Shown here: positions 1 through 8,481 of the stretch, piece by piece
Position numbering within the stretch: position 1 is the stretch's first letter
How the letters are laid out: the number at the start of each line of letters is the position of its first letter
Source of the DNA: Planctomycetaceae bacterium
Lineage (GTDB): Bacteria; Planctomycetota; Planctomycetia; Planctomycetales; Planctomycetaceae
Assembly: GCA_029259815.1 (NCBI GenBank)
Contig: JAJDEJ010000295.1
Location: 1-53,708 of the forward strand
DNA: 53,708 nucleotides
Direction: 5' to 3'
Program-made: the position numbers and the translations under genes
Notes under the pieces: generated by a model
Told to the model about the DNA's origin: nothing
The model's database searches: none
Seen by the model: only the letters and a program-made list of their open reading frames with translations

Positions 1-5
1 CATCT

Positions 6-1853
6 TCACTCGCGATCCTGTCGCAGCCGTTGCCAATGAAACTTCGCACCGGGGATCACGAAAGCGAGTGCACAGGCGATGCCGAAGATCGTCAGGCCGA
101 AGCGAGGAAACAGGGCCATGGGAATGCAAGTTGCGAACAGCACCGCCGCAGGAACATAGAACTCGCCAGAGAGAATCCCGGCCTTCACGACGAACACGGC
201 TCCCGCGAGCAGGGCGAGCACGGGCGAGAGGCTCAGGGGTGCGAGACCGAGCAGAGCCTCGACGCCGTACAACATCGTCGAACAGGCCATGCTCGCTGCC
301 CAGACATGGGCGATCTGTCGCTCGACGAACGTCACCGGTCCGGATCGTCGCCGCAGATTCCAGAAGATGGCCGCCCATGTGCCCAGACCGACTGTCCACA
401 ACAAGAGATACGGGATGCGGGAGGTCACTCCCTGCCATTGAATGATGTTCGTCACCACACAGAGCACCAACAAGACCAGAGCGTGCCACATCCAAAGTAA
501 GCCCCAGTTGTGCATCACACTCACATGATGCGTCGGCCGAAAGGCGCGGCTGAGGATTTGTGAGAAGTGAGACGACCGGGCAGCAATCGGTTCACCCGAG
601 AGGAACGCCTCCAGATCATCCGCCATCGCGTCTGCAGATTCGTATCGCAGGTCCGCCGGCTTTTGCAGCGCCTTCAGGGCGATCATTTCCAAGTCGGCGT
701 CTGCCTTCGGGTTGATGACTCGCGGCAAGGGCGGGTCCTGCTCGAGGACCATCAGCACTGTATCGACGGGAGACGCTGCCTGGAACGGCGCGCGGCCTGT
801 GAGCATGGCGTAGAGCACTGCGCCCAGACTGTAGACGTCTGTCGTCGAATTCACCTCACCACGGAAACCGACCGCCTGTTCCGGAGCCATGTAACCGGGC
901 GTGCCGAGAATGGCACCGCTTTGTGTCAGGGCAGTCAACGACGCAGGGACATCAGCAACGACTCTGGACGGTTCCTTGTTGCCAAACGATTCTGACGGCT
1001 GACGGCTGATAGCAGCTGGCTCAGTCGGTGTGACACGCTTCGCAAGACCGAAGTCGGTCACATACGGGCGACCATCGAGGTCAATCAGCACATTCGACGG
1101 TTTAAGATCACGGTGAAGCACGCCCTGTCGATGGGCATGGGCGATTGCGCGACACACAGGGACAAGGATGTCGGCTGCCTCCTTCGGCGGCAGGGGGCCG
1201 TCCACGAGTCGTTGCGAAAGGGTCACTCCCTCCACGTATTGCATACTGAAGTAAGGTTGGCCCTCAAGTTCGCCCACGTCATACACGCGGACAATGTGTG
1301 GGTGCTCCAGCCGGGCGACCGCTTCGGCTTCTGCGCGAAAGCGTGCGAGATCAGCGGGCGTTGCTAACTCTCCTCGCAAGATCATCTTGACGGCGACTGT
1401 CCGGTTCAGACTTACCTGATGCGCCCGATAGACGACCCCCATGCCGCCGCGTCCCAACTCAGCAAGGAGTTCAAAGTCGCCGACCGTGCGAGGTTGCGTG
1501 AGGGCACTGACGGAGGACACGCCTTCGCTCGGCACAGACGTCGAGCGGAGGCCGCCAGGGTGCTCCCACGGGCTTGCCAGACCCTCAGCGACCATCATCG
1601 TCGCCCACAGTTCGCGAATCTCAGACTCCCACTCCGGATACTTGAGACAGGCCGACGGGATGTCGACAACTTGCCCGGTCCGAGCCTGCTTGAGGAGCTG
1701 TTCCAACAGACTGGCAATCAGCTCGTCCGAGTCTTGAGTCGGCACATTTGCAGCCAAATCGGCAGGCTCGTGGCCGAGGTGATCTGCCATGTGTTTTGGC
1801 TCAGTGAAAATGACGAAATGGGGCGTGACTGTGTGGAGGTCAGCAGGCATCAT
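6..1853 (-). CDS. Membrane Ser/Thr protein kinase (Hanks type)
   Basis: A 615-residue kinase that phosphorylates Ser/Thr on unknown targets at the cytoplasmic membrane. The kinase domain covers roughly residues 125-425: glycine loop GRGGMGVVY, VAVK lysine, HRDLKPSN catalytic loop, DFGLAK and a GTPGYMAPEQ activation segment. A stretch between DFG and the activation segment is longer than usual (about 45 residues). The N-terminal 100 residues, with a LLEQLLKQARTG helix, resemble the N-terminal arm common in planctomycete kinases. The C-terminal third is hydrophobic, with about six predicted membrane spans and no PASTA or other sensor domain. The start is uncertain: an ATG pair at 1853/1850 and an ATG at 1790 (MADHLGHEP) are possible, and none has a clear Shine-Dalgarno sequence. 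It is divergent from the glycosyltransferase gene to the right. Confidence 0.9.
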   Translation of the reverse strand: MMPADLHTVTPHFVIFTEPKHMADHLGHEPADLAANVPTQDSDELIASLLEQLLKQARTGQVVDIPSACLKYPEWESEIRELWATMMVAEGLASPWEHPGGLRSTSVPSEGVSSVSALTQPRTVGDFELLAELGRGGMGVVYRAHQVSLNRTVAVKMILRGELATPADLARFRAEAEAVARLEHPHIVRVYDVGELEGQPYFSMQYVEGVTLSQRLVDGPLPPKEAADILVPVCRAIAHAHRQGVLHRDLKPSNVLIDLDGRPYVTDFGLAKRVTPTEPAAISRQPSESFGNKEPSRVVADVPASLTALTQSGAILGTPGYMAPEQAVGFRGEVNSTTDVYSLGAVLYAMLTGRAPFQAASPVDTVLMVLEQDPPLPRVINPKADADLEMIALKALQKPADLRYESADAMADDLEAFLSGEPIAARSSHFSQILSRAFRPTHHVSVMHNWGLLWMWHALVLLVLCVVTNIIQWQGVTSRIPYLLLWTVGLGTWAAIFWNLRRRSGPVTFVERQIAHVWAASMACSTMLYGVEALLGLAPLSLSPVLALLAGAVFVVKAGILSGEFYVPAAVLFATCIPMALFPRFGLTIFGIACALAFVIPGAKFHWQRLRQDRE

Positions 1854-2007
1854 TTATTATCAGATGTCGCACGAGATGACGCCAGTGGTGGAGTTGCTGA
1901 CTCGGTGGGAATCCGTGTTCGAGGTTGAAATCTCTGCTTAAGGGTTGGCAAACACATCCCCCCGGGTGAGAATTCATGTCAGACACTTTCCTTGTTGAGA
2001 AACTTCC

Positions 2008-2871
2008 ATGGATTCCCGAGCCGATAATTCCGGCGGCTCTTTGATTGAGTCCGAGACAGAGCTCACTCTGGATGGTTCGACGTTGGCGACGACACCTCCG
2101 CGGTCGCCGTCCTTCTTCCTGCCGGAGTCGTTGACGGTCATCGTGCCTGTGTTCAACGAGGCTGAATACTTCCCCCAACTCATCAAGCACGTTGAACGGT
2201 ACCTCGAGCGGCCGTTTCGATTGCTGTTGGTTTACGATGCCGATCGCGACACGACGGTGCGTCTCGCCCGTGAATTCGCTAGAACGCGGCCATGGTTGGA
2301 ACTCGTTCGTAACGAACGTGTTGGGCTTGCCCATGCCTTGCGGACCGGGTTCTCGGTTGCTTCGACCGGCCCGGTATTGGTGGTGGCTGATGATGGCGCG
2401 GATGATTTACACAATGTCTCAGAGATGCGGCGTCTGTATGCGGCCGGATGTCGTTTGGTCTGTGCCTCACGCTACGCGTCGGGAGGCGGCCAGAGGGGAG
2501 GACCGGTCCTGCGTCGCTGGTTGAGCCGCCGGGCCTCACGACTGCTCCAACGATTCGCCACAATGCCGATCAGCGATGCCACCAACAGCTTTCGACTCTA
2601 CGATGCGGCGATCGTGAATCACGTCGGCATTGAAAGCCGCCACGGATGCACCGTCGCCCTCGAACTGACCGCGAAGTTCGCAGCACGTGGCGAGCCGATG
2701 GCAGAGGTGCCGACGACCCGCACGGCCGATCATCACGCTCCGTCGCGGTTGAGTCTGCTCAAGCGGATACGGTTCTCTTGGGAGTGGTTCCTGTACGCAA
2801 TTCATCATTGCCGAAAACTAAAGCGAAAGCAGGCGATCATCCCGGAGAGTCCTCAGTCGACGCGCGTGTGA
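2008..2871 (+). CDS. Family 2 glycosyltransferase (dolichol-P-mannose synthase-like)
   Basis: A 287-residue GT-A fold glycosyltransferase, likely moving a sugar from a nucleotide donor to a lipid or glycan. It shows the GT2 opening [14 protein letters not shown] near residue 50, a [11 protein letters not shown] metal-binding region near residue 120, and SRYASGG followed by a TNSFRLYD segment typical of the DPM1-like subgroup. A 40-residue low-complexity N-terminus precedes the domain. No membrane anchor is obvious. The last 35 bases overlap the 3' end of the convergent murA gene. The acceptor cannot be told from sequence. Confidence 0.88.
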   Translation: MDSRADNSGGSLIESETELTLDGSTLATTPPRSPSFFLPESLTVIVPVFNEAEYFPQLIKHVERYLERPFRLLLVYDADRDTTVRLAREFARTRPWLELVRNERVGLAHALRTGFSVASTGPVLVVADDGADDLHNVSEMRRLYAAGCRLVCASRYASGGGQRGGPVLRRWLSRRASRLLQRFATMPISDATNSFRLYDAAIVNHVGIESRHGCTVALELTAKFAARGEPMAEVPTTRTADHHAPSRLSLLKRIRFSWEWFLYAIHHCRKLKRKQAIIPESPQSTRV

Positions 2872-4225
2872 CCTGCGAGGTCCTCGTGAAGTGCGGCGGC
2901 TGGAGGGGCGTCTCACCTGACTCCTCTTGCGGCAATAATGACGCCGGCACATTGGATGGCTCGTCGTTCACACGTCTGACGTCCGCTCCGAGTTGTCGGA
3001 GTTTGTCCTCCAGCCGTTCGTAGCCGCGATCCAGATGATAGATTCGACGGACGACCGACTCGCCGTCAGCGGCGAGTGCTGCGAGGATGAGAGCCGCACT
3101 GGCTCGCAAGTCCGACGCCATCACACTCGCGCCACTCAGTTGTGATGAACTGCTGACGATCGAATTGTTGCCTTCGCGACGGATTTGTGCCCCCATTCGC
3201 AAGAGTTCGGAGACATGCATGAAGCGGTCCGGGAAGACCTTGTCGGTCACGATGCTGATGCCTGGGACGGTGGAGAGCAGGGCGGTCAGTTGCGCCTGCA
3301 CATCGGTCGGGATACCGGGGTAGGGCAGTGCGATGCAATCTGTCGGGCTGAGCTCTTGCAGACATCGTACGCGCATCCGCTGTCCGTCGACGTCGATCGT
3401 CACGCCGATCTCACGCAGCTTCTCGATGACGGCTGTCATGTGATCGGCCCGCACGGAATCTAGCGTGATGTCTCCGCCAGTGATTGCTGCTGCCATCATC
3501 AGGGTTGCTGCTTCAATCCGGTCCGGGATGACTGTGTGTTCGGTGCCGGTCAGCCGCTCAACTCCCGCAATGCGTAGAAAGGGTGTGCCCAGTCCGGAGA
3601 TATTTGCTCCCATGGAATTGAGGAAGTGTCCAAGGTCGACCACTTCCGGCTCACAGGCAGCCGCTTCGATGGTCGTTGTGCCCTCCGCGAAGACGGCGGC
3701 AGACATGACATTGCAAGTTCCAGTGACAGTGCTGCCAAACGGTCCGCCCAGATAGACATCCGCACCCTTGAGTCGCTCTGCCTCTGCGACGACGTACCCG
3801 CGTTCCACGCGAATGTCCGCTCCCAGTGCAGCGAGCCCTTTGAGATGCAGGTCGATGGGACGGTGTCCGATATTACATCCGCCGGGGAGTGAGACGCAGG
3901 CTCGTTTGCGTCGTCCCAACAGCGGACCGAGCACACAGATGCTCGCCCGCATCCGCCGGACTTGCTCGTACTCCGCGACGAACGGGGAGTCGTTACTCGT
4001 TGAGAGTACGAGGTCTCCGTTCTTGTCACGCGTGACTGACATGCCGAGTTCTCTCAGGAGTGTCGACAAGGTACGAACATCGACGAGGTCCGGCACGTTT
4101 CGCAGTCGACAGGGACCGTCCACCGCCAGACTCGCCGCCATGATGGGCAGGGCCGCGTTCTTGGCTCCGCTGACGGTCACCTCACCCGCCAGTGCACGCC
4201 CGCCGCGAATGATGAACATGTCCAT
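2837..4225 (-). CDS. murA: UDP-N-acetylglucosamine 1-carboxyvinyltransferase MurA
   Basis: First committed enzyme of peptidoglycan synthesis: it adds enolpyruvate from PEP to UDP-GlcNAc in the cytoplasm. It has 462 residues against about 420 in the family. The N-terminal [10 protein letters not shown] substrate-binding motif is at residues 19-28, and the catalytic, fosfomycin-sensitive cysteine is present at about residue 117 in LPGGCNIG. The inside-out alpha/beta repeats continue to about residue 420 ([18 protein letters not shown]). The extra 40 residues form a polar C-terminal tail that overlaps the convergent glycosyltransferase gene. It lies 18 bases after prmC as the last gene of the rpmE-prfA-prmC-murA run. 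An AGAGGA Shine-Dalgarno lies about 9 bases before the ATG. Its presence supports a peptidoglycan-making planctomycete. Confidence 0.96.
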   Translation of the reverse strand: MDMFIIRGGRALAGEVTVSGAKNAALPIMAASLAVDGPCRLRNVPDLVDVRTLSTLLRELGMSVTRDKNGDLVLSTSNDSPFVAEYEQVRRMRASICVLGPLLGRRKRACVSLPGGCNIGHRPIDLHLKGLAALGADIRVERGYVVAEAERLKGADVYLGGPFGSTVTGTCNVMSAAVFAEGTTTIEAAACEPEVVDLGHFLNSMGANISGLGTPFLRIAGVERLTGTEHTVIPDRIEAATLMMAAAITGGDITLDSVRADHMTAVIEKLREIGVTIDVDGQRMRVRCLQELSPTDCIALPYPGIPTDVQAQLTALLSTVPGISIVTDKVFPDRFMHVSELLRMGAQIRREGNNSIVSSSSQLSGASVMASDLRASAALILAALAADGESVVRRIYHLDRGYERLEDKLRQLGADVRRVNDEPSNVPASLLPQEESGETPLQPPHFTRTSQVTRASTEDSPG

Positions 4226-4243
4226 CCGTGGAGTCCTCTGGTC

Positions 4244-5131
4244 CTAGGGAAGCCGTCTCGCCCGAACGGCTCGCGACTGTTGCGACGTGTCACGCAAGAT
4301 GGTGACTTCTTCAAATTGTCCGGACTGATCGAACAGACCGGTAATCGCATCGGTTTGTTCGGGACTGAATTCGATCAACAGCGTTCCGCCTGGTCGCAAA
4401 TGTTGAGGGGCCGCTTCAATGATGCGGCGGATAACAGCCAAGCCGTCACCGCCTGCGAAGAGTGCATCATGTGGTTCGTGTCGGACGACATCCGGGTCCA
4501 ACCCGGTCTGATCGTCAGTGGCGACGTAGGGGGGGTTGCTGACGATCATGTCAAACGTGTCAGTCGCAGACAACGGTGCAAACAGGTCACCCCGTTGAAA
4601 CGTCATGCGATCTTCAACCTGGTGACGAGCCGCGTTGCGGCGAGCCACTGCGAGTGCCGCTTCACTGACATCGATGGCCGTCACACTCGTCGTCGGGGCA
4701 TGGCACGCGATCGCCACAGCGATGCAGCCGGACCCGGTTCCGACATCCACGACTTTGGGAGCCGTGACTCCTCTGAGGAACTCCAGTGCCTCCATCACCA
4801 GCATTTCGGTTTCAGGCCGCGGAATAAGAACGTCGCTGTTGACTTCAAAATCGAGACTGAAAAATTCGCGATGACCGACGAGATAAGCGACCGGTTCCAA
4901 ATTGGCACGTCGTTTAACGAGTGCCCGCATCCGACCGCGTACGTCTTCGCTGAGCTCATCATCGAAGTGAGTGTAGAGTTGGATGCGGGGGCATCCTCGG
5001 GCGTGAGCAAGCAGGATCTCTGCCTCCAGACGAGGCGACTCACTGCCATGTTCAGTCAAGTAGCCGGTCGTCCACTCCAGAACTCGGCGAATCGTCCACT
5101 GGTCAGCGGGGGTGAGGGGATTCGCGGTCAA
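4244..5131 (-). CDS. prmC: Release factor glutamine methyltransferase PrmC
   Basis: Methylates the glutamine of the GGQ motif of release factors using S-adenosylmethionine, raising termination efficiency. 295 residues, normal for the family. An N-terminal helical domain (residues 1-100) is followed by a Rossmann methyltransferase: VVDVGTGSGCIAVAIA is the SAM motif and IVSNPPYV is the substrate-glutamine NPPY motif. It sits downstream of prfA, encoding its substrate, with one small membrane-protein gene between them. Such prfA-prmC linkage is common in bacteria, which supports the assignment. Confidence 0.96.
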   Translation of the reverse strand: MTANPLTPADQWTIRRVLEWTTGYLTEHGSESPRLEAEILLAHARGCPRIQLYTHFDDELSEDVRGRMRALVKRRANLEPVAYLVGHREFFSLDFEVNSDVLIPRPETEMLVMEALEFLRGVTAPKVVDVGTGSGCIAVAIACHAPTTSVTAIDVSEAALAVARRNAARHQVEDRMTFQRGDLFAPLSATDTFDMIVSNPPYVATDDQTGLDPDVVRHEPHDALFAGGDGLAVIRRIIEAAPQHLRPGGTLLIEFSPEQTDAITGLFDQSGQFEEVTILRDTSQQSRAVRARRLP

Positions 5132-5186
5132 GGAGGGCTCCCAGCGTCAGGCAGCGTGCGGACATCCGTTCCGACGGAGATACTCA

Positions 5187-5555
5187 TCACAGGATAGTCA
5201 CAATGACCCCGGTGACAATCCCGAACAGAAACCAGATGCCGGTTGCTGTCACGCGGCCGGCAGAGATTGACACGCCCGCCATCAGCCAGCAAAGGCCACT
5301 CACCAGCCCGACCCAGGCAGCCGGCAGATTGGTCGGATCAACGGGGAGACCTCCCGGGGCCGCTTCGACTTCGCCAGCGAGGATCCGCATCAGAGCGGTC
5401 GCTGCAGCGATACAGCCGGCAACGATGCAGATGATGCCGAGTGAGAATCGCGTCGCCGGGTGCACATAGTCCGGCAACTGTGCGATTTCCTCCTCGTCCG
5501 GGTATTTCATTTCTGCCCAGGGAGACTCATACGGATCACGTGTTGGTTGACTCAT
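5187..5555 (-). CDS. Small membrane protein of unknown function
   Basis: A 122-residue protein starting at the ATG of MSQPTRDPYES. The open frame extends upstream into prfA, but that extension reads as an overlap artefact. After a charged cytoplasmic N-terminus it has three probable membrane spans: FSLGIICIVAGCIAAATAL, AWVGLVSGLCWLMAGVSIS and TATGIWFLFGIVTGVIVTIL. I recognise no family. Its position between prfA and prmC suggests co-transcription but says nothing about function. No clear Shine-Dalgarno precedes the ATG. Confidence 0.7.
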   Translation of the reverse strand: MSQPTRDPYESPWAEMKYPDEEEIAQLPDYVHPATRFSLGIICIVAGCIAAATALMRILAGEVEAAPGGLPVDPTNLPAAWVGLVSGLCWLMAGVSISAGRVTATGIWFLFGIVTGVIVTIL

Positions 5556-5616
5556 GGTTAAAAAATCCGAAGCAAATGTCTCACGATCGTTTGTGACGAG
5601 GCATCGAAGAGTGCTT

Positions 5617-6702
5617 TCAATCGTTAGTTGGAGGCTCGTCATTGCCGCGGAGTCGCTCTTGACGATCGAATTCGAGCAGTTCACGGACGAGTTCTTCGAG
5701 GTTCCCCTGCATCACCTGATCGAGCTTGTACAGGGTCAGCCCAATGCGGTGATCGGTCACTCGTCCCTGGGGGAAGTTGTAAGTACGGATGCGTTCGCTG
5801 CGGTCGCCCGAGCCGATGAGCGTACGCCTCGCCTCGGCACGCTCATCGGCAGCGGCCTGTTGTTTCTTCTCAAGCACACGGCTGCGGAGGACACGCATGG
5901 CCTTGTCGCGGTTCTTGTGTTGGCTTTTCTCGTCCTGACATTTGACCACGGTCCCCGTTGGCAAGTGTGTGATGCGGACTGCTGATTCTGTCTTGTTGAC
6001 CTTCTGACCGCCCGGTCCGCTGGCTCGCATCGTGTCGATCTGCAGCTCCTCCGACTTGATGTTGATCTCGACGGCACTCGCCTCGGGCATCACGGCGACT
6101 GTCGCCAGCGAGGTGTGTGTGCGGCCTTGTGACTCTGTCTCCGGCACACGTTGCACTCGGTGTCCGCCACTTTCGAACTGCAACTCGTGAAACGCACCTT
6201 CGCCGGTGACGGAGAACGTGATCTCCTTAAAGCCGCCCATGTCGGAGGCGGATGAGTCCATGACTTCGAGCTTCCAGCCGCGCGTCTCAACCCAGTGCGA
6301 GTACATGTTGAACAGATCGCCGACGAAGATTCCCGCTTCATCGCCGCCCGCGCCTGCGCGGATCTCCATGATCAGTCCGCCACGTGTGATTGAGTCGCCA
6401 GCGGTCGCGAGGTCTTCCAGTTCTTCTTTCAAGACGTCGAACTTCGACTGCAACTCATCGAGTTCGGCTTGAGCGTATTCGCGGGTTTCCTCGTCAGTCT
6501 CACCCTCGAGCATCTCTCTCGCGCTGGTGATCTCGGAATCCAACCGATGAGACTCGCGGACCGACTCAGCGATCTTCTTGAGACCGCCGTATTCGCGTGT
6601 CACTTCGAGAAGCTTGTCCGTATTGGCGAGCACCTCCGGATCCTGAAGCTGCTGCTCCAGTTCGAGGAATCGCTGATACTTCGTTTCCAAGCTCGGAAAC
6701 AT
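5617..6702 (-). CDS. prfA: Peptide chain release factor 1
   Basis: Recognises UAA and UAG stop codons on the ribosome and triggers peptide release. About 361 residues from the ATG of MFPSLETKY. The frame is open for 13 more codons, but those fall in an intergenic palindrome. Helical domain 1 is followed by the codon-recognition domain with [10 protein letters not shown], which fits the RF1-type PxT motif (PAT in E. coli) and not the SPF of RF2. The universally conserved GGQ lies in [10 protein letters not shown] and is the methylation target of PrmC, encoded two genes downstream. The C-terminal [11 protein letters not shown] block is typical. Confidence 0.97.
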   Translation of the reverse strand: MFPSLETKYQRFLELEQQLQDPEVLANTDKLLEVTREYGGLKKIAESVRESHRLDSEITSAREMLEGETDEETREYAQAELDELQSKFDVLKEELEDLATAGDSITRGGLIMEIRAGAGGDEAGIFVGDLFNMYSHWVETRGWKLEVMDSSASDMGGFKEITFSVTGEGAFHELQFESGGHRVQRVPETESQGRTHTSLATVAVMPEASAVEINIKSEELQIDTMRASGPGGQKVNKTESAVRITHLPTGTVVKCQDEKSQHKNRDKAMRVLRSRVLEKKQQAAADERAEARRTLIGSGDRSERIRTYNFPQGRVTDHRIGLTLYKLDQVMQGNLEELVRELLEFDRQERLRGNDEPPTND

Positions 6703-6721
6703 GACAGGTGCGCCAGAGGAT

Positions 6722-6776
6722 GTAGGGTGGGCTGAGCCCACCGGACAACAATTAGTGGGCTGAGCCCATCCTACGC
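6722..6776. repeat. Intergenic inverted repeat with GTGGGCTGAGCCCA core
   Basis: Two copies of the palindromic core GTGGGCTGAGCCCA face each other across about 15 bases, bounded by GTAGG on the left and CCTAC on the right. The whole unit can fold into one stem. It lies between rpmE and prfA and provides the codons of a spurious upstream extension of prfA. Confidence 0.75.
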
Positions 6777-6787
6777 CTCAAGCATGG

Positions 6788-7054
6788 CTAACTCTCGCCG
6801 CCCTCTTTCTTGCCCCAGTTGTACTTTTTCTGGAACTTCTCAACCCGACCGGCCGTGTCGACGTACTTCATTTTGCCGGTGTAGAAAGGGTGTGACGCGG
6901 AGCTGATGTCGACGGGGATCAATGGGTACTCGTTCCCGTCCTCCCACTGAATCGTCTCTTTCGAGGTCATCGTGGACCGCGTGAGGAACTTGAAGTCTGC
7001 CCCGCGATCGAAGAAGACCACCGGGTGATAGTCAGGATGAATGCCGTCTTTCAT
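6788..7054 (-). CDS. rpmE2: 50S ribosomal protein L31, type B
   Basis: 88-residue ribosomal protein. It begins [16 protein letters not shown] and carries [23 protein letters not shown], the hallmark of L31. It lacks the CxxC zinc ligands of the C+ form and has the insert typical of type B proteins (called L31B, RpmE2 or YkgM), so it should be zinc-independent. It is the first gene of the leftward rpmE-prfA-prmC-murA run, a frequent gene order in bacteria. A plausible promoter lies 50-80 bases upstream. Confidence 0.95.
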   Translation of the reverse strand: MKDGIHPDYHPVVFFDRGADFKFLTRSTMTSKETIQWEDGNEYPLIPVDISSASHPFYTGKMKYVDTAGRVEKFQKKYNWGKKEGGES

Positions 7055-7104
7055 GGGTCCGTGTCCGCAGCAAAATGGCGTCGTGTTTTCAGATCAGACC
7101 GAGT

Positions 7105-7133
7105 AGTGTAGCGCTCCAACTTGCGAAGAACAA
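7105..7133 (-). promoter_or_regulatory. Putative sigma70-type promoter of the rpmE operon
   Basis: On the minus strand TTGTTC and TACACT are separated by 17 bases. Both boxes match the consensus only moderately. The position, about 50 bases before the rpmE start, is suitable. No experimental support. Confidence 0.4.
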
Positions 7134-7151
7134 GAGCATCGCGAACCCATT

Positions 7152-7181
7152 TTGACGCTGATTGTCGAGGGATGGTATGAT
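7152..7181 (+). promoter_or_regulatory. Putative sigma70-type promoter of the toxin-antitoxin pair
   Basis: TTGACG and TATGAT are separated by 18 bases, a good match to the housekeeping consensus. The expected transcript start is about 28 bases before the antitoxin ATG at 7217, which also has a TAAGG Shine-Dalgarno five bases upstream. Confidence 0.55.
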
Positions 7182-7216
7182 TTTGAGAGTCTTCCGACGT
7201 ACGCGAGTAAGGTTCC

Positions 7217-7468
7217 ATGTCAGTCACGACCGCACAGCTTGACCACTTTCACGCATTTGCCTTGGAGAGGGTGGGCAATGGAGGGGTGAACTCTCTGGAA
7301 GAGCTTGTCGCCATGTGGCAGGCTGAGGCGGCCAGTTCCGAGGAGCTCCGGGAGAGCCTTCAGGCACTGAACGAAGGCCTCGAAGACGCAGAGGCCGGAC
7401 GGTTTCGGCCTGCGAGTGAGGTTTTCCAGGACTTGGCTAAACGCTATGACGCGGATCTGTCACAATGA
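7217..7468 (+). CDS. Antitoxin of a RelE/ParE-type toxin-antitoxin pair
   Basis: An 83-residue acidic helical protein (SLEELVAMWQAEAASSEELRESLQAL, then GLEDAEAGRFRPASEVFQDLAKRY). The GL.D.EAGR..P..EVF..L pattern is typical of short ParD-like antitoxins that neutralise a RelE/ParE toxin and usually repress their own promoter. Its stop codon overlaps the toxin start in an ATGA. Family assignment rests mainly on the C-terminal pattern and on the neighbour. No folded DNA-binding domain is obvious in the N-terminal half. Confidence 0.8.
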   Translation: MSVTTAQLDHFHAFALERVGNGGVNSLEELVAMWQAEAASSEELRESLQALNEGLEDAEAGRFRPASEVFQDLAKRYDADLSQ

Positions 7469-7800
7469 CGTTTCAAGTCGTTGTCACGGCAAGGGCTGAG
7501 CACGATCTGATGTCCATCGGGGATTGGCTCCACGAACGATCGCCCGAAGGGGCACAGAGTTGGACCACGGCAGCATGGGAAGCCATTGACGGACTGGGGA
7601 CAAAAGCACGTTACTGTCCACTTGCTTCCGAGGACGCGCATTCCGATCGTGAAGTTCGCAATGTTCTGTTTCACACTCGCCGTGGTCGAGTCTACCGGGC
7701 AGTCTTTATCATCGAGGACGACCTGGTCGTGGTGACTCATCTCCGTGGACCAAGACAGGACGTCCTTTCCGCATCCGACCTGGAAGACACTCTCGATTGA
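7465..7800 (+). CDS. RelE/ParE-family toxin
   Basis: 111 residues with the RelE/ParE fold signature: VVVTARAEHDLMSIGDWLHERSP at the N-terminus, a central CPLASE segment and a C-terminal beta-sheet EVRNVLFHTRRGRVYRAVFIIEDDLVVVTHLRGP. Members either cleave mRNA on the ribosome or poison gyrase, and the sequence does not decide which. It overlaps the antitoxin by four bases and is followed at once by the glutamine amidotransferase gene, so read-through into trpG/pabA is possible. Confidence 0.87.
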   Translation: MTFQVVVTARAEHDLMSIGDWLHERSPEGAQSWTTAAWEAIDGLGTKARYCPLASEDAHSDREVRNVLFHTRRGRVYRAVFIIEDDLVVVTHLRGPRQDVLSASDLEDTLD

Positions 7801-7805
7801 ATCTC

Positions 7806-8411
7806 ATGATCTTTGTCCTCGATAACTACGATTCCTTCACTTACAACCTCGTCCAGCGGTTGGGGGAGATTGATGGCACGTTGGCGATCGAGGTCGGACG
7901 GAACGATCAGGTGACCATCGACCAGATCGAGGCGATGCAGCCGGAGCGGATCATTGTCTCGCCCGGACCCTGCACGCCGTCCGAGGCAGGGCTGTCGAAG
8001 GAGATTATCGCACACTTTGGTCCCAAACTGCCCGTGCTGGGGGTCTGTCTGGGACATCAGTGCATCTCAGAGGTGTACGGGGCAGACGTAGTGCGAGCCG
8101 AGCGGCTGATGCACGGCAAGACGTCCATGGTCGAACACGATGGCGAGGGCGTCTTCGCCGGACTGCCCAATCCGTTCGAGGCGACGCGGTATCACAGTTT
8201 GATCGTCCCTGACGGTTCGCTGCCAGAAGAGTTGATCCCATGTGCGTGGGTGCGGGACGAAGGACGCGAACCCGAGTTAATGGCCGTCCGGCATCGTGAG
8301 TACCCGGTCTATGGTGTGCAGTTTCATCCGGAGAGTTTCCTGTGCGACTCAGGGGTGACACTGCTGGAGAATTTCCTGCGATTGCCATCAAACGTCACAA
8401 CGCCAATGTGA
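7806..8411 (+). CDS. trpG: Anthranilate / aminodeoxychorismate synthase glutamine amidotransferase subunit
   Basis: A 201-residue class I glutamine amidotransferase supplying ammonia to anthranilate synthase (tryptophan) or 4-amino-4-deoxychorismate synthase (folate). It opens with the diagnostic MIFVLDNYDSFTYNLVQ. The catalytic triad is visible: Cys81 in LGVCLGHQ, and His174 and Glu176 in VQFHPES. The GPG motif is in VSPGPCTP. Bacteria often use one such subunit for both pathways, and no TrpE or PabB gene is in the window, so trpG and pabA cannot be told apart. ATG 7806 is preferred to the TTG nine bases upstream that overlaps the toxin stop. Confidence 0.93.
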   Translation: MIFVLDNYDSFTYNLVQRLGEIDGTLAIEVGRNDQVTIDQIEAMQPERIIVSPGPCTPSEAGLSKEIIAHFGPKLPVLGVCLGHQCISEVYGADVVRAERLMHGKTSMVEHDGEGVFAGLPNPFEATRYHSLIVPDGSLPEELIPCAWVRDEGREPELMAVRHREYPVYGVQFHPESFLCDSGVTLLENFLRLPSNVTTPM

Positions 8412-8481
8412 TTCATCGTTTCGCACGCTCATCGGACATCATTCGGTCGTGCTAATCCGCAAGCGATGAGGGGAGTCATCC

